The notes below the pieces were generated by a model. That model was given only the letters and a program-made list of their open reading frames with translations, did no database searches and was not told where the DNA came from. Below, piece after piece: positions 1 through 14,400 of a DNA stretch of 64,000 bases. The translations under genes and the position numbers were made by a program. Source of the stretch: Aphrocallistes beatrix (Eukaryota > Porifera > Hexactinellida > Sceptrulophora > Aphrocallistidae). The stretch spans positions 4,681,857 to 4,745,856 of the forward strand of contig OY725493.1 of the NCBI GenBank assembly GCA_963281255.1, in the 5' to 3' direction. Position 1 is the first letter of the stretch; the number at the start of each line of letters is the position of its first letter.

Positions 1-314
1 TTTACTTGACTTTACTTGAAAAAAGTTGTATTGGTTTTTACATTGAGGTGCTAGAAGGAGAATACGATTCCAAACTTATCTGGCCTCTGTCTTGTGAATT
101 TACTCTGAAACTAATGAACAAATCAGGGAATGGAGATCTGGTGCATGAATTTAGATCTGATACATTTCATGATCAGAGAGCATTCAATCGGCCAAAACCT
201 ACAACATCCAATATACAATTTGGTTATGAGCTCATCTCGATGGCTGATATTAAATCTCGAAGATTTTCTCTTGACGGCTCCCTTTTATTTCGATTATTCA
301 TAAAATGCTTCTGA
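1..314 (+). CDS. TRAF-family MATH domain, C-terminal end (partial)
   Basis: The reading frame is open from the left edge to a TGA at 312-314, so this is the 3' end of a gene starting outside the window. The roughly 100 residues match the last two-thirds of a TRAF-C/MATH domain. A GFYIEVLEGEYDSKLIWP segment corresponds to the family's LYLxVLPGEYDxxLxWPF strand. It is followed by TLKLMN, an F(x)RP segment and an FGYELIS segment. The domain ends 4 residues before the stop, as in vertebrate TRAFs, where MATH is the extreme C-terminus. TRAF MATH domains trimerise and bind receptor tails or adaptor motifs in TNF-receptor and TLR/IL-1R signalling. RING and zinc-finger parts would lie to the left and cannot be seen. 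Other MATH proteins are possible, but the PGEYD-like strand favours TRAF. Confidence 0.75.
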   Translation, partial: YLTLLEKSCIGFYIEVLEGEYDSKLIWPLSCEFTLKLMNKSGNGDLVHEFRSDTFHDQRAFNRPKPTTSNIQFGYELISMADIKSRRFSLDGSLLFRLFIKCF

Positions 315-581
315 ATTGATCAATTACTTACTTTTGTAACTTGTTTGTAGTATCACTTACTTGTAGTTGTAAGCCTTAGGACCCTAACCTTCATAGCTAT
401 TCTTTCTACCATATCCATTGCTCACTTAGATTATTCTTTTCTTTCAATTTATTTCACGATCGACTTATTTGAGACAATACTTAACAGCAAAATAGCTCTA
501 CAATAAGATGTATTAATATACAAAGTTATATTTATACTTCTAGACTACACAGCATAATTTTGCTCATATTTTGAACAATTC

Positions 582-2033
582 TTAATTTAGAGATATATCC
601 ATACTGGCAGTAAAATGCCGGAAAGTAGGAGTGGAAGCTCGAATCGGTGCTGTTCCTCTGTACTTTGAGAACAGGCGAGTCCATTGACTGCAGAATTCTT
701 TAGTAGTGATTATCACGATTAGGAGTACGCTCCAGCCCCCGAGACAGAAATCAGCTAGGATTGTTAGCACAGGGAAAACGAATGGATCATACTCTCTGTT
801 ACATTTGATCGTCTCATTTTGAAATGACGTCATATTGAATTGCTCCTGTAGGGATCTGAGAGTGAGACAGGACCAATAGTTTTTGAAGAGCTTATCAGTG
901 ATGGGTTTATTCACAAGTTGAATACTCAAATCGATTGTAATTATTGACACTGAAATGCTCGTTAGTATCGCGAAAATGATCATGCGAATTTCAAAACTTT
1001 TCAATTTAATTATCTCATTATCTTTGCGAACTGAAAAGCGTTGTGTTTGAATTTTGTATAAAAGCAGAGAAATGATGGTGAGAGTAGCAATGCTACTGGC
1101 GACCAATGGGAGTGTGATTGTCAGAAGGGTCGCAATATCATCTGGGGGTCTTGGTAACTGGGGCAATCTTAGGAATGTGTAATAGTTGAATACTGCGAGC
1201 ATCAGTATCGGAACCAGGAGTGGTACACACCAATTTACAACATTTTCAATGGTAAATATAGTCCAACGAGAAGTCTTGTATTTGAAAAGTCGATAAGTTG
1301 CGAAATATACTCCGAGGAAGATGTTGAAAACCGATGTTACGAACCAAAAGTTGAATGCAATGAATAAATAGTGCATAATGGCGCCTAGAATCGTGACACG
1401 TAAGGGAGGCTTGTCAGACACAATTCTGTAGTCTGCGCTAGAATCACAGAAAAATAACGCCGGACCTGGGAATGCCCCCACCGCGAGTCCGATGTTGAAA
1501 AGAAGAGCGATTGAGAAGAGGTAGAGGTAGATTATATGATGGACCTTCATCTTATTCCAGAATAGGAGTAGTGTTGTGCAGCCGATGAGAGCGACTAGTA
1601 TACTCACGAAACTGAATACTGCCGATAGTGAACGGCACACGAGGAAATATGCGAGGCCAAACGGATGCCAATTCCCACACTCAGGTACACACGATCTGCC
1701 ATTGAATCTATACAAGCTGGGACAAGATAGAGAAATGTTAGCAGCTAGGATTCTACTGATTTTAGTATTGTTTAACTCGTGTACGTAATCATAGGATAAG
1801 TTAACATTACGAGGAGGAGTCAGGAAATATCCGATTAAGAGTGGTAGCGAGAAGATTGTCCATATTCCTATTATTGATAAAACGAGTACTGCCAGTGCAC
1901 CATATTTCATATGCTTATAATACGGGATCTTGTTCTTAGCTGTCAGCGATTGAACGGCATCTTCGACGCTCATTTGAAATCCTTTCTGGTGGGAGAGTTT
2001 TCTGTTTCCTAAAATGGTAGCCATTTTTAACAT
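582..2033 (-). CDS. Frizzled-like (class F-like) seven-transmembrane receptor
   Basis: A single-exon gene of about 483 residues. The first ATG in frame is at 2033; another at 2024 is equally plausible. The frame is open to 2132 without an ATG. A hydrophobic segment near residues 42-65 is followed by a short extracellular stretch with N-glycosylation sequons and a Cys pair (SCPSLYR...CVPECG). Seven further hydrophobic segments follow. The order of landmarks resembles the Frizzled membrane region: Cys-rich linker, TM1, a polar loop, FCD before TM3, an aromatic FNFWFVTSVFNIFLGVYF helix, then a helix with a W-x-V-P-like NWCVPLLVP. No complete cysteine-rich Wnt-binding domain precedes it. It is therefore Frizzled-like rather than a full Frizzled receptor. 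Family assignment rests on pattern recognition; an unrelated 7TM family is the alternative. Confidence 0.6.
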   Translation of the reverse strand: MLKMATILGNRKLSHQKGFQMSVEDAVQSLTAKNKIPYYKHMKYGALAVLVLSIIGIWTIFSLPLLIGYFLTPPRNVNLSYDYVHELNNTKISRILAANISLSCPSLYRFNGRSCVPECGNWHPFGLAYFLVCRSLSAVFSFVSILVALIGCTTLLLFWNKMKVHHIIYLYLFSIALLFNIGLAVGAFPGPALFFCDSSADYRIVSDKPPLRVTILGAIMHYLFIAFNFWFVTSVFNIFLGVYFATYRLFKYKTSRWTIFTIENVVNWCVPLLVPILMLAVFNYYTFLRLPQLPRPPDDIATLLTITLPLVASSIATLTIISLLLYKIQTQRFSVRKDNEIIKLKSFEIRMIIFAILTSISVSIITIDLSIQLVNKPITDKLFKNYWSCLTLRSLQEQFNMTSFQNETIKCNREYDPFVFPVLTILADFCLGGWSVLLIVIITTKEFCSQWTRLFSKYRGTAPIRASTPTFRHFTASMDISLN

Positions 2034-2489
2034 TTGTAGTGTGCATAATTCTTTTTTTCTTACTTTTATATTATATCTATGTATTATGTAATAGATACTA
2101 CCCTTTAATGTGTTTAATGTGTGGTGATGCAATTCATTAATGATATTAAGAATATAATTTGTACTTAGTATTTTTAAAAATAACTCGTATTGATAATATG
2201 AGCCATCATAGAATATTTTGTCATATAAGCGAATTTATTCTCTGCCTACGTTGTCTGGTTGGGTCAAAGTTTTCTCAATGCAATCAGCTACAAATTTATT
2301 TACGTGTTTACAGTAGACACTTTTTTAGACATCCGAACTTTGTGATTAGTACAGTGAATTTAAGATTTAATATTATACGTATTAACTGCTGCAGATTTTG
2401 TAAGAAAATACTGCAGATTTGAATGACGTACTTTCTAATAATTCTACTCTCCCGATTAATTCCTAGCTGCTACAACGTTTAGTAAATGT
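2034..2489. other. Intergenic, divergent gene starts
   Basis: An AT-rich gap between the divergently transcribed 7TM gene and the dynein-like gene. It presumably holds both promoters. No RNA gene or repeat was recognised. Confidence 0.4.
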
Positions 2490-5400
2490 ATGGAGGCAGA
2501 TAAACGAATAAATTGGATCGAAGCCAGAATATTATATTCCCTCAAGCCATTCACTTCTAACATCAACAGTCAGATCAACCTCCCTAACAACCGCCCCTTC
2601 CTCACTGCATTCCTTAGAAGGAGCTCGAGACGAATTCTAGAGATTTCATCTTCCTCTTTAGGCGATGTTTCGTTCTCTCACAGCACTACTTCCAGGAACA
2701 TAATAAAATCCCAATACTTCATCAAGTACCCACACATCAATATTGTGCAGCGGAAAGATCTCCACGAGTCTATCTTGTCTCTTGACATCACTTCTTCCTC
2801 GATTCAGGATATAGATTGGATCATTCTTAATCTTTTTGTTCCTTATCTACTCGGAGGTGATCAAAATAAAGTCCTTTTATCTCTAGGAAATGTATTCGAT
2901 CTAACGAGGGCTTTTATCAACACCTTGGCACCAGACTTCACACTCCCTCAGATCATTATTCCGCGGCAATTTCATCAATCAACACCAAACTTGTCATCTC
3001 TCTTTGAAGATTTGGCCTCATCATGGCTCTGTGGCATTAGACACGCGTTGGTGTCTCCAGCGGATAACTTTTTGGTTTCGAAAAATAACCATTCATCTCC
3101 CATTCATGAGATCAAATTCCTCAAACAGAAAGTTGAAACTTACACTAAAATTTGTAGGCTATTTCGATCGGAAATATTTGTGTATGTTTACCAGCTTTTG
3201 AAGTGTAATAAGTCATGGATAATCAAGACGATTCAGGATCTGTTTGAGAGCACAAATGAACTCCTAAACGAATCTAAAGGATTGTTGGTTTATCTCTATC
3301 CTCTCGAGAAGTGGCTACACATGTGTTTGGACCATACCCCTAGCTTGCGTCATAAGTACATCAAACCAATTTGTAGAATAGTCTACCTTGTCTGGACAGA
3401 ATGCGCTTTTTACCAAGATCAATCTCACTTCAACAGTTTATTGTCTGGTGTGATTGGATTTGTGTTAGAACTGGTGCAGGGATATTTTCCTGAAGATTTG
3501 TTTTCTGATCCTTTACAGAGTATTGATAAAATCCAATCAGCACTATTCCTGTGCTATGCATTCCAGGGTAGCTATATTGACGCTAAAATCGAAGCAGATC
3601 ATCGTCTAGACAGATTTCGAGACGATATGAGGTTAGAAGTTGATGCTTTACCAGAGGCTCTCCGCTCCAAACATGAACTAGACAAAATCAGGAAATCCCT
3701 TCCGTGTAAATGGCCTTCTAGGAAAGATAAAATTTATCAGAAATTCGCGAAAACTGTCAACCGATTACAAGATTTGTTAGAGATCGTCAAAACTTTGTTC
3801 GATTTTGAGGATATCAAAGTGATCGTTCAGAATGGAAAAGATTTCTCTGAGACTTTTAAAGAATATTTAGGAGACATTCACTCGAAGTTCCTAGCTTGCA
3901 TGAAGCCGATTCTCAAGATCGAAACAAACCTGTTTGATTTAGACCAAAATGAAAATTTTGAGCGTGTTTTCTTCGCATTTCGCAATCAGATTGAAGAATT
4001 GGAAAGTCGAATTATCACCATTCTCAAATCCTACCTCGTCCCAAGCTGTGACCTGCTCAATCTGAGGAGAATGCTTCTGTTTGAGAGTTTACTCAGTCGC
4101 ACTAAAATTCGAATTTCAATGCTTGAATTTTTCTCAAAATTGATTCAAAATTTACGGGCTCATATTTCAGATGTACAATCGCTAGTTTCAGAGCATAAAG
4201 ATTCTCGCGGTTTTCATCACTTCATTCCTAATCCCATTTCTATATTCCTATACTTCCAAGCATTAGAACATCGCCTCGAAACACCTTACAAATTATTGCT
4301 TCAAATTTCTCCAGATCTCTTCAACGTTTCTGAATCCCATCCTGCCTTTGAGGAATACAACTCTGTCAAGAAACGATTGGAAAAATTGTCAGATGATTTT
4401 CAGTTCATACAGCCTGATATATCTGAGGATTTGCACCATCTACTTCGTAGTCCTATACTCATTTCAACCGGTGACAACCAGACACCTGCTCCTAGTTTTC
4501 AACCATGGATATTACACGATATCTACATTGCTGAGTATATTGTGAAGTTAGGACACTCTACCTCGATGATTCCTAACTCGATCCTAACGCTACTTGACCG
4601 AACAACTAACATGGAACTCTACCCTCAGATTTCTAAACTCTTCCACGCAATTCACAAATTCGACAAAATTTGGAACAGCCGCACCTCCCCAAAATACCGA
4701 CTATTCACACAGCAGATACAGGATTGCAAACAGTTGGTGGAACGTGGCTTAACTGAGGTGACATGGGAGAGTGTTGTCTTGAAAGATTTCCTTCAACAAT
4801 TTATATCTGCAGTTTTCACTAACTTAGATCACTCACTGAACCAAACTGAACAAGCTCTAAACTCGATTAAGAGCACCGTTCACTCGTGGCGTTCCCAGTC
4901 CAATGATCTGTTCGGTACTGCTCCTCCCTACACTGTCCAACCGCTAAACGAACTCTCTCAAAAGTTGAAAGTTAACAGCGCGGAATACGATAACTTCATA
5001 ATCCGCTCACAGGAGAAAATACTCCAAATACTGACCAACCTCTCGAATTCTTTCTACATAAGCACTAACAGTGCGCAATGGAAGCAATTCCTTCAATACA
5101 TTGATCAGATGGTGTACCGTGGAATCACCTCACAAACCTCAAAATCTTTCAGCTCCATTCAGCTCTACCTGTCTCCACTACAAAGTGGAAGCGAATCCAC
5201 TTCAATGCGCGGGCTTTTCTCCGTAGACTTAAAGATAACAGGTGACACTCTATCTTTCCATCCGTCCCTCTATCCTAAAGGGCAGTCCTCTTCTCTCGTT
5301 GAACATATTAAACTATGGGTCACCGGAGTTTACAAACGGAACATCAATATCCATCCGTTCGCACTCCCGAAGCATACTTTCATTGAATCTCTCAAAAATG

Positions 5401-8400
5401 ATTCTTTTTTTACAAACCTGATCAACGATTTTGATTTCATTCTACTCGACGATCTCAGGAATTGCCACGTTATTTTGCATAAATTTTCTCAATATGCTTT
5501 TCTTTGGAACAACGATTGCAATTCTTATTTCCGATCTTTCATCTCTCCCAGAGCCAACTCCCCAGATAATCCTACGCTATCAGGAAGTATCGATATGCCA
5601 CTTGACACCTCTCAAGGCTCTCCCAATTCCAGCGCGAGACTCAATGAATACGCTTTCCTCTATCCGAACTTATACGCACAAACACAGGGAAATTTTAAAG
5701 GGAAACTTCCAATGTTGGACGATTTCGAGAAAGAAATTTCGATTTATTCTTCTCTGAAACAAGAATTATTAGAAATGCCGCAGTACATTAATATAGGAGC
5801 TGTTGTTATAGACGCTAAATCTATTCGTTCATTCCTGCTTTCTCTCTGCGCCAATTGGATCTACACGTTCTGCGATTATTTGCAAGATAAAGTTATTCTT
5901 GTATTAGAAGATATTAACTTTCTCGTTGAAAAAATCGAACCTGAAGTTTGTAAAATAGGACAGTGCACGACGGATATGTCACAGCTGATCACTAATATGA
6001 GAATTTTTCACAATTTGCGGAATAAAAAATCAGACATAAAGCAAAAATTCAGCACCCTGCAAAGAGCTAATCATATCCTGGAAAGGTTTGAATTCACCCT
6101 GCGTCCTGATATTCATGAATTTTACCTAACAACCCCGCGAAAATTGGATCGCCTTAAAACAGCTTTTGAGATGGCAATGCAGAAGATTCGTCCTTCCATT
6201 ACCTCGCATAAGAGTTCTATTATCGAAGAATTACGCGCTTTTCAGGAGGAAATACTGACGATTAACGCTCAGTTCCATCGATCTGATTTATTCAATTCCG
6301 ACTGTCCATCAAAGGATGCACGTGAATTGATTGAAGAGTTTGGCCACAAAATCTCAGATCTTCAAGAGAAATCTAAAGACCTTTGCGAACTGCAAAGTTT
6401 CCTAGACACTCCACTCGTTAACCTGACATCTCTTCAAAAGCTACTTGATTCCTATAGGACAATACGCAAGGTTTGGTTATTAGTTGAAGAAGTGACACAC
6501 ACGACAAAACTCTTGAAGCGTGACATGTGGAGGAAACAGGTTCCGGAGGAAATTCTTCAGAAATTGCAAGAACTGATGGCTAAGGTAGATAAGATACCGA
6601 GTGAAGCAATGCAATGGGATATCACTGTGAGCATAATTGATTACTTAGATGAGCTGAAAAGCATTTATCCTCTTCTGAAACTGTTGCAGACTTCAACGAT
6701 ACGGGATCGACACTGGAAACTCATCCTCAAACTCTCCCCAAACCCTAGAGTTGGGTCTGGAACAATTACAGACGCATCCATCCTAATAAAACTTTCTTTC
6801 GGGAAGTTAATCGATTTAGGAATACACCATTGCCTGCAGCAAGTTGAAGCTATCGTTGAAAAATCGAAGACAGAAGTGACAAGTGAATCTATTATAAGTA
6901 AGTTTGAGGAATTTTGGTTTGGGTATATTTTTAAACTTGAAGATTACGTCCGACCAGTACCAAATCAGCCCAATTTAGCACACGAGTCTGATCTCTCCAT
7001 TCCTTCTTCCAACTCCAGTAACGAGAATCTTTTCCACACGCCCTCTGGTACTATAAGGCGCCCTTCAAAAGGACTGCATAACACCTCGAAATTAAGCGGG
7101 ATAAACTCCATCGGACTCCCAGAAGCACCTGCTACAGATCCTATCGTGAAGCTAGCCAATGTTAGTGAGGTCTTCGAGACGCTGGACTCTCACATTACAG
7201 AATTGGAGTCTGTTCTGAATTCGCCGACTTCCCTCGCGTTCCTAAGCGATCTCAAGCCTTGGCAGCTGAAATTCCACAGGATAGAGACAGTTCTGAAGAT
7301 GTGGGTAGAAACCCAGGAGAATTGGATGCTAGCGGACAATTTCTTCAGCTGGAGTGACATTCGACAGCAATTAAGCCAGGAGGTAATTGGGTTTATTGTT
7401 GTTGATAAGCAGTGGAGAAAATTGATGAAAGAGTTACAGGCCGACCCACACGTAATGCGGGCTTGTTATATGGAAGGAAGACTGGCTCTGTTGGAAGAGA
7501 TCAACCAATGCCTTGAACAGACACGCTCTGCCATCTACAGATACTTTGAGAATTTCAAAGTAATCTACCCCAGGTTTTATTTCATTTCTAGCGCGCATAT
7601 ACAAACTTATATCGCTAACTTGAATGATCTGAAATTGTTAAGCCGAAGTATTCACATGCTGTTCCCTGGGGTGCGTGAGTTGGACATTAGCACTCCTCAA
7701 GGTGGAACTAATCCTACGATAGCTGGCGTGATCACTACTCATGGCAGTTCTATGCAGCTCAACTCTCCCATACACCTCAAGCATTTCGACAAAGCGACCT
7801 CTTTTCTGAACGAATTTTCTAACAATCTCCATGATACACTCCGAGATTATTTTTCCGCCTCCATTGACAAGGTTACTTCAGAAAAACCCTTTGAACAACT
7901 TGATATAAGTCAAATGACACATTTTCTTCTTTCAGAAATGTCTCACGCTAAGTCGAGTGAAATATTCCTCCTCCTTATAAGGGTATTATTTTCATCACTT
8001 CTCCAGCGTTTAGTATCCAGCAATGACGTATCCCAACTCAAGTATACTCTATCCAGTCTCGAGAAGTTAAATATTCTTGTGTATCGATTCATGACTGATG
8101 ATTCTTTTGATGATATGAGCTGGTTTAGTGAAAATATTGCTGGAGGCCCATCAGATGGTGCAGATCCCGATGAGGCCAGCTTTCAACAAGAGGCAATCAC
8201 TATGCCTATATACTTGCGAATTCAAAACTTTCTGATGACTTTGTTCTATTTCAAAGGAGTCACTCAATCTTTGCTCGCAATTGAAGGTGATTTGGGGGCC
8301 AGTTTTGACTGGCAAAGTAGTGTGAAACATTTCATTCAGGAGGATAGGCTGTCTTGTACCATGTCTATAGGTAGGACCGCGGTACCGTATGGGTTTGAGT

Positions 8401-11400
8401 TCCAAGGGGATTTCAAGGAAATTGTTTTGACTCCTAACACTGACAGATGCTATTCACACCTGCTACAGGCAGTGGGCACTAACTATGGAGGATTATTGGT
8501 AGGCAAACAAGGTTCGGGTAAGATCTCCACCATCAAACAGTTCTGCTATCTCATGGGTCGGAGTCTGTTCGAGTATTCCTGTTCAACTCACAGTTCTATC
8601 GAATACCTCAAAGACTTTATAATCGGAGCCAACTGCAGTAAGGCCATAGTGTGTTTCCGTTGTATTGATAACCTCGCACCGAATCTCCTCAGTATTTTTG
8701 TAGAAACGATCCGTGCTTCTTTCTCTGGAAGTCTAACGACGAACAGAATCGATTCGCTCAGTCCCAATGACTCGTCTAGTTTCTCTCGTGGTACAGTACT
8801 AGCTACAGCACAACAGTACAACGTCACAAGTGGAGATGATTCTATTTCAGGGAATGTATTTATACCGCATATCCTCATGCCGGATATCCGTGCGATTACT
8901 AACTTTCTACTCTACGTCTCTGGGTTTCAGTTCTCTCATGATCTCTCACTGAGACTACTCCAATTCTATGAAATGTATTCCGTGTTAGTCGACTCCATGT
9001 CACTCTCTTATCTCTCCCTATTCAAGTTACGTCATCTCTTAATTATCGCCTCGAATAAGCTGGATAATAATCCGTTCAACTATGTTCCAAGTTATAAACT
9101 AGACTTGAGGTCAACTAGTCTGACACAGCATCGATCTTTTACAGAAACACAATTAGAAGAAATTTCACAAAGACCGAAAAGTACTCAACGCTTAATATCG
9201 AATGATTTAGGTTCTAATCAAGATGATGATGACGATGCGAAAGAGAGAGAGGAACTGAAGAGGCATGAATTTGAGATTTTTCGCGATTCTCTGACTGATT
9301 ACATTCCTATCTTAGCATGTTTTTTGCAAGAAACACAAATTTCTAAACTGAACGAAATCACTTTGAAACTATTTTCAACTGAAACTAAGGAAAAAATATA
9401 TCTCAATCTAAGCCTTCCAACAGAAAACGAGTTTTTTACTCAAAATGTATCTCTTCAAAAAGTTCTAAAAAATTTGAGATTAGAACCAGATGAACGATTC
9501 ACTGCTAAAGTTGGAGAGGTTTGGAAAGCACTGAAACTGCATCACATGGTGTGTCTGCTCGGCCCATCTTCCAGTGGTAAAACTTCCGCTATAAATGTGT
9601 GTTCTAGTCTCTTCAAAGACTTAAATCACTCTGCGGTTGTTCACACTATCCTACCTCAAGCCATTGGTAATGATAAACTTTTTGGTACATATGATGTACA
9701 ACAGCAAACCTGGACGAAAGGCCTCCTTACTTCTTTGTTTGCCAACTGTTTCTTTTCCAGTGTCAAAAACGAGCTAGACACACGCACACACTACTGGTTC
9801 CACCTTGATGGGACTCTGGACAGACTGCATTGTGATATCCTCTCAACTTTTAACTTTGAAGATTATACTCTGACTCTACCTTCAAAGCAGAAGATGCCTC
9901 TCTTACCCAATGCTAGGATCATTATTGAATGTGATAATTCCGAGTTTTTGACTCCTTCTATGATTGCGAAATTAGGAATAATATCTTTTAACTCAGTTCT
10001 CTCTTGGGAGACAATTCTTCTCTCTTGGCTTGCAACTCAAACTGAAGCTGACTCATTTGAGTGGAAATATTTATTTGAAAAGTACATCGATGTGATTATG
10101 ACGTGTTTATTTCCTAACACACAAAACACAGAGCAACATGCTCTGAGAAAATTATCCAGTAAGACTAGAAAAAATCTCAACAGGACTCAATTTACTTTTG
10201 CAGTAAATTTGAGTCAAGTCAGTTTAATATCTTCTTTCATATCTCTTTTGAATTCGCTTATCATTTCGTCTCCTAACCCTTCAAAAAGCTTCAAGGAAGT
10301 GTTGCTCAACTTCGCTGCTGTTTGGGCTATTGGAAGTTGTCTCAACGAACAATCTAGAGCATTCTTCAATACTGTTTGGCTGGAGTTATTCCAAGGCCCG
10401 AATACATTTCCTCTGGGTTCCAATATATGGTCTTATATCCCTAGTCCAGAGAGCCAAACTTTTGTCAACCCGAGATTCATTCCTTTCACTTACTCCAAGG
10501 AGAATCTCTTTAAACGGATGCCATTCATATCAAACCCTGAGTCTGAGACGATATTTTGTTTGCTTGAACACTTATCTGCTAATAATATCCCAATACTCAT
10601 TTCTGGTGATTTAGGCTCAGGCAAGTCACTTCTAGTTGAACGCCTCTTCAAATCTCTCGAAGGCTCTGACTTCGATCAGAGGTACACACTCACATTTAGA
10701 TGTAACGCTCTCTCAACAAGCTCAAATTTATGGAGCGACCTTAGGTCAGAATTAGTTTGGAATTCTAGCAATGACATTTATGTACCTGACAACAAAATGA
10801 AGCTACATTACCTGATAGAAGATGTTCACTTAATCGATGTTCCGAATCAAGAATCGAATTCAGTGACTGAAATGCTCCGTTGGATTGCTTCTGGTACGGA
10901 GCTCTTCGATTTTGAAACTTTTTTAAGAAAAAGAGTCGATTTAATTAATTTTGTTGTTACCTGTAACTCTCAGCTAACAAGTCGAAACAGTCGCTTCACA
11001 AAACATTTTTTCATTCATCACTACCAATATCCCAGTTTTGACTCACAAGTATCCATTTTTGGACGGCTACTTAGCTGGCATTTCAACTGTTCCCCGAGTG
11101 TTAGCAAATCTGGTACGGCGTCTATAAACCATAACTTCATCAAATCAATCGTTTCACTGAGCGTAGAACTACAGAGTTCTCTCAAACACTTATTCGTCCA
11201 GACACAGGAACGAATTCTCTACATATTCACTCTCAGAGACATCGGCAACATATTCCGATCAATGTGCTTGATCCTCGATGTTAACTGCTCGATTAAGGAT
11301 TTCATCCAATTATGGAATCATGAGGTTTACTGGACGTATGAACAGAGGCTAGTGAATAGCAACGATATCGCACAGTTCACTCAGCTTAAAAGGAGGCTAA

Positions 11401-14400
11401 TCCCGAAATACTTTGATAGTTGTGCCATTAAGAATTATCTTGGACAACCACTTGAACACTTTACGTTTGTTAAAAGTGCCCTTGGGCACATAACTATCCC
11501 TCACGCGCACTCCCTGCTATCTGAATACAGAGTCTTAAAGGATAAAGATAAGTTACAAGAGCTAGTGAACAGACCCTTTATGAAGCATAGTATTAAGAAC
11601 TGGTTCGCGCTTCCTTTCACGTTAGACCTATTAAATCGCATTTCTTTACATCTTTTCAATTCACCTGATGCCTCGAATCTTTTAATAATTGGGAAATCTC
11701 AGATAGCTTCTACAGTATCGTTGGTCGCTTCAACTTTTCATTTCAATCTCGAGAGAATTTCTTATCACTTTGCTTCTCACTCAGATGAAACGAAGTCGTC
11801 AGAAGACCATTGTACATATCTACGTACTAGTGCCTATAACCGAGAAGTTTTTGACAGTTTTATGAAAGATCTTTACACACGAGCCGGGGTCAACATGGAG
11901 AAAATACTTTTACTTCTTGATTACAGAGAGATGAAAAACAGAGATTTTTTCCTGAGAATCTTGGAGTTCGTAGATAATTGCCAGCTATCGCACCTATTTA
12001 GTTTGGAACAGAGGGGAAACATTGTTAATGCTCTTAGAACTCATGTGTTGCGAACTTCTGGAGTATTCAGTGAGTCACTCGCTTGGCGTATTTTCTTAGA
12101 CAACGTGAAGAATAACTTGAAGATAATTATAAACGTCAAAAGATTAGATATTCAGTTTTATCACATAGTCTATTCAATGCCTTCCCTTTTCAACCGTTTA
12201 AAATGTATTCGGTGTTCGCAATGGAACAATGCAGAACTCGGTGTCCTCTGTGAATATTCACTAAAACACTATTTTCCTAGTCAAGTAGATCTAAAACCAA
12301 AGTTGCGGAATATTATTATTGATTTGTTGCCAATTCTTATGACTGATTTGTGTAATAATCTCAATTACAGTCATATCAACATTCCTGGGAATGATAGTTT
12401 CCACAGTTTTACGATCAAATTCTGTAAAAGTTTCGGTTCGATTTACTTGAAAAGATTGGCGCAGCAGAGAATATTACAATGTGCGATTCAGAATTTAGAA
12501 TCTATCGAGAAAGGTAAAGAAAAAATTGAGTCAGAATGCCCAAATCGTGAGTTTGTACTCACTGATAAAAAGGCTTCTTGTACTGATCTCATCAGACTCA
12601 TTGGTCAACAGAGTATCAGTATATCTGAAAGTGCTACCTCTCTTCAGAGGCTAGGGCAGCATATCGACTATTTGATAAATATTCAACCAAAATTGTCTGA
12701 TGCTTTGCAATTAGCTGAGCTTGAAAGCAAGAACAAAATTGAGGCCATCGTTAACTCAACCAAAGGAATCAATCACGAGAATATTGAATGGCTCAAAGCA
12801 CATAGCAAAGACCACGAAGTCTCCAATATTTTGATCGTTTTCGTTTCTCTTTTCAAGTTGAGTCAAGATACGCTCCCTTTCAGTCGCACTATCCGTAGAC
12901 TCCTGTCGAACTCGGAGAGATTTATTTCACAAATTGTGGATTTTCATGAATCCAACAAAACTTTATCTGAAAGCAATCTCATTTCAATTCAGGAGGTTTT
13001 GACTCAGGACATTTCGACTGAATATGATTCAGGAGCTGTTCTGACAAAGATCACTCAATGGTTACGTGCCATAGCTGAGTATTACGATGTAGTCATGCAT
13101 AAACTTTGTCCTTTGGAAAAACGAATCGAACTTAATTGGTCATCAATTGAACAACTTAAATATGCAAAAGAGGCACTCGAAATTAAAATATCTACTTCGA
13201 ACGAAAGTATATTTAATCTCCACTCGTCTCTCTTCCAATCATCCCTGTCTCTCACTCACTTTGTGAATATGTATAAGGAACAAAATGAGGATTTAGAAAA
13301 CAGAGCCATTCTCATTGGAGACCTTGGTACGCTACCTGAAGTTTGGCAGAAGTGTTCACAGATTTCAGATGAAAATGCCATCTCCCTTATTATCGCGACT
13401 GCTTTTTCTTATGGTTATGTTCTGTTCCTATCTGCATTTCCGGTTGAAGATCAAATGAACATACTTCTACGTGTCTGGCCTAAATCCCTCGCTAAGCTCA
13501 ACCTAAACTGTATTTGGACTGATGCTCTGAACAGTCGGTTCAACAACCTTCTGAGTTTAGATAATCTTGCTCATGTTATGACGTCATGCAAATCTGAAGA
13601 TTCGAATAGCTTCCTACAAATTATCAATGCTTTATGTTATTTTATTTACAATGATGATACCAAAGAATACCTCACACCTTTAAAGCCTGTAATATACACT
13701 CTTGCGAAGAAATTTCTGAAATCTTCTTTCGCCAATTGGTTCAGCATCTCCTCCTCTTCTCCATATTCCATTTCAGATCTGACGAACATTCCAACTCATT
13801 CAGAAATCGATCTGATCAGCTATAACACACATCTGTATGACAGCCTTAGAGATGCAATCGTCAAGGGACAGCCTCTACTCGTGAAACATTTGAACACACT
13901 AATAGATCCCGTTTTGAATCCACTCTTTGCGCTAGCTTTTTTCCTCTCTCAAGAACGTAATGCGAATACTCCAACACATCTGGCAGGCAGGACAATAATC
14001 CCTCAGAAAAATTTCAAGATTTTCTTCTCACGAAACACACCCAGTTTCTGTAACCCCTTGATTTTCTCCAACTCCACGTATCATATTAATTTATCTGCTA
14101 GTCATCTTCTCTGCCATGAAGTATGTCTACAGAATTTGCTTACAAATCACTCTCTTTACCAATCCTGGACTGACATATTTTCATTTGTAACTGGAAAAGA
14201 GTCAAAAATCCAATCGATACTGTGTACCATAACTTCAAACTTAGCAGAATCTTTTAGATGTGATATTAAAACTGGAACTTCTTACTTGACTCCTGATTTC
14301 GATTTTTCAAATGTAGCTTATCAGTCCACTCAAGAATTAGTTACTTTAATGCGGTTGCGACCATACATTCAACAGTTACGCGATTACGCGGAGAATTCAG

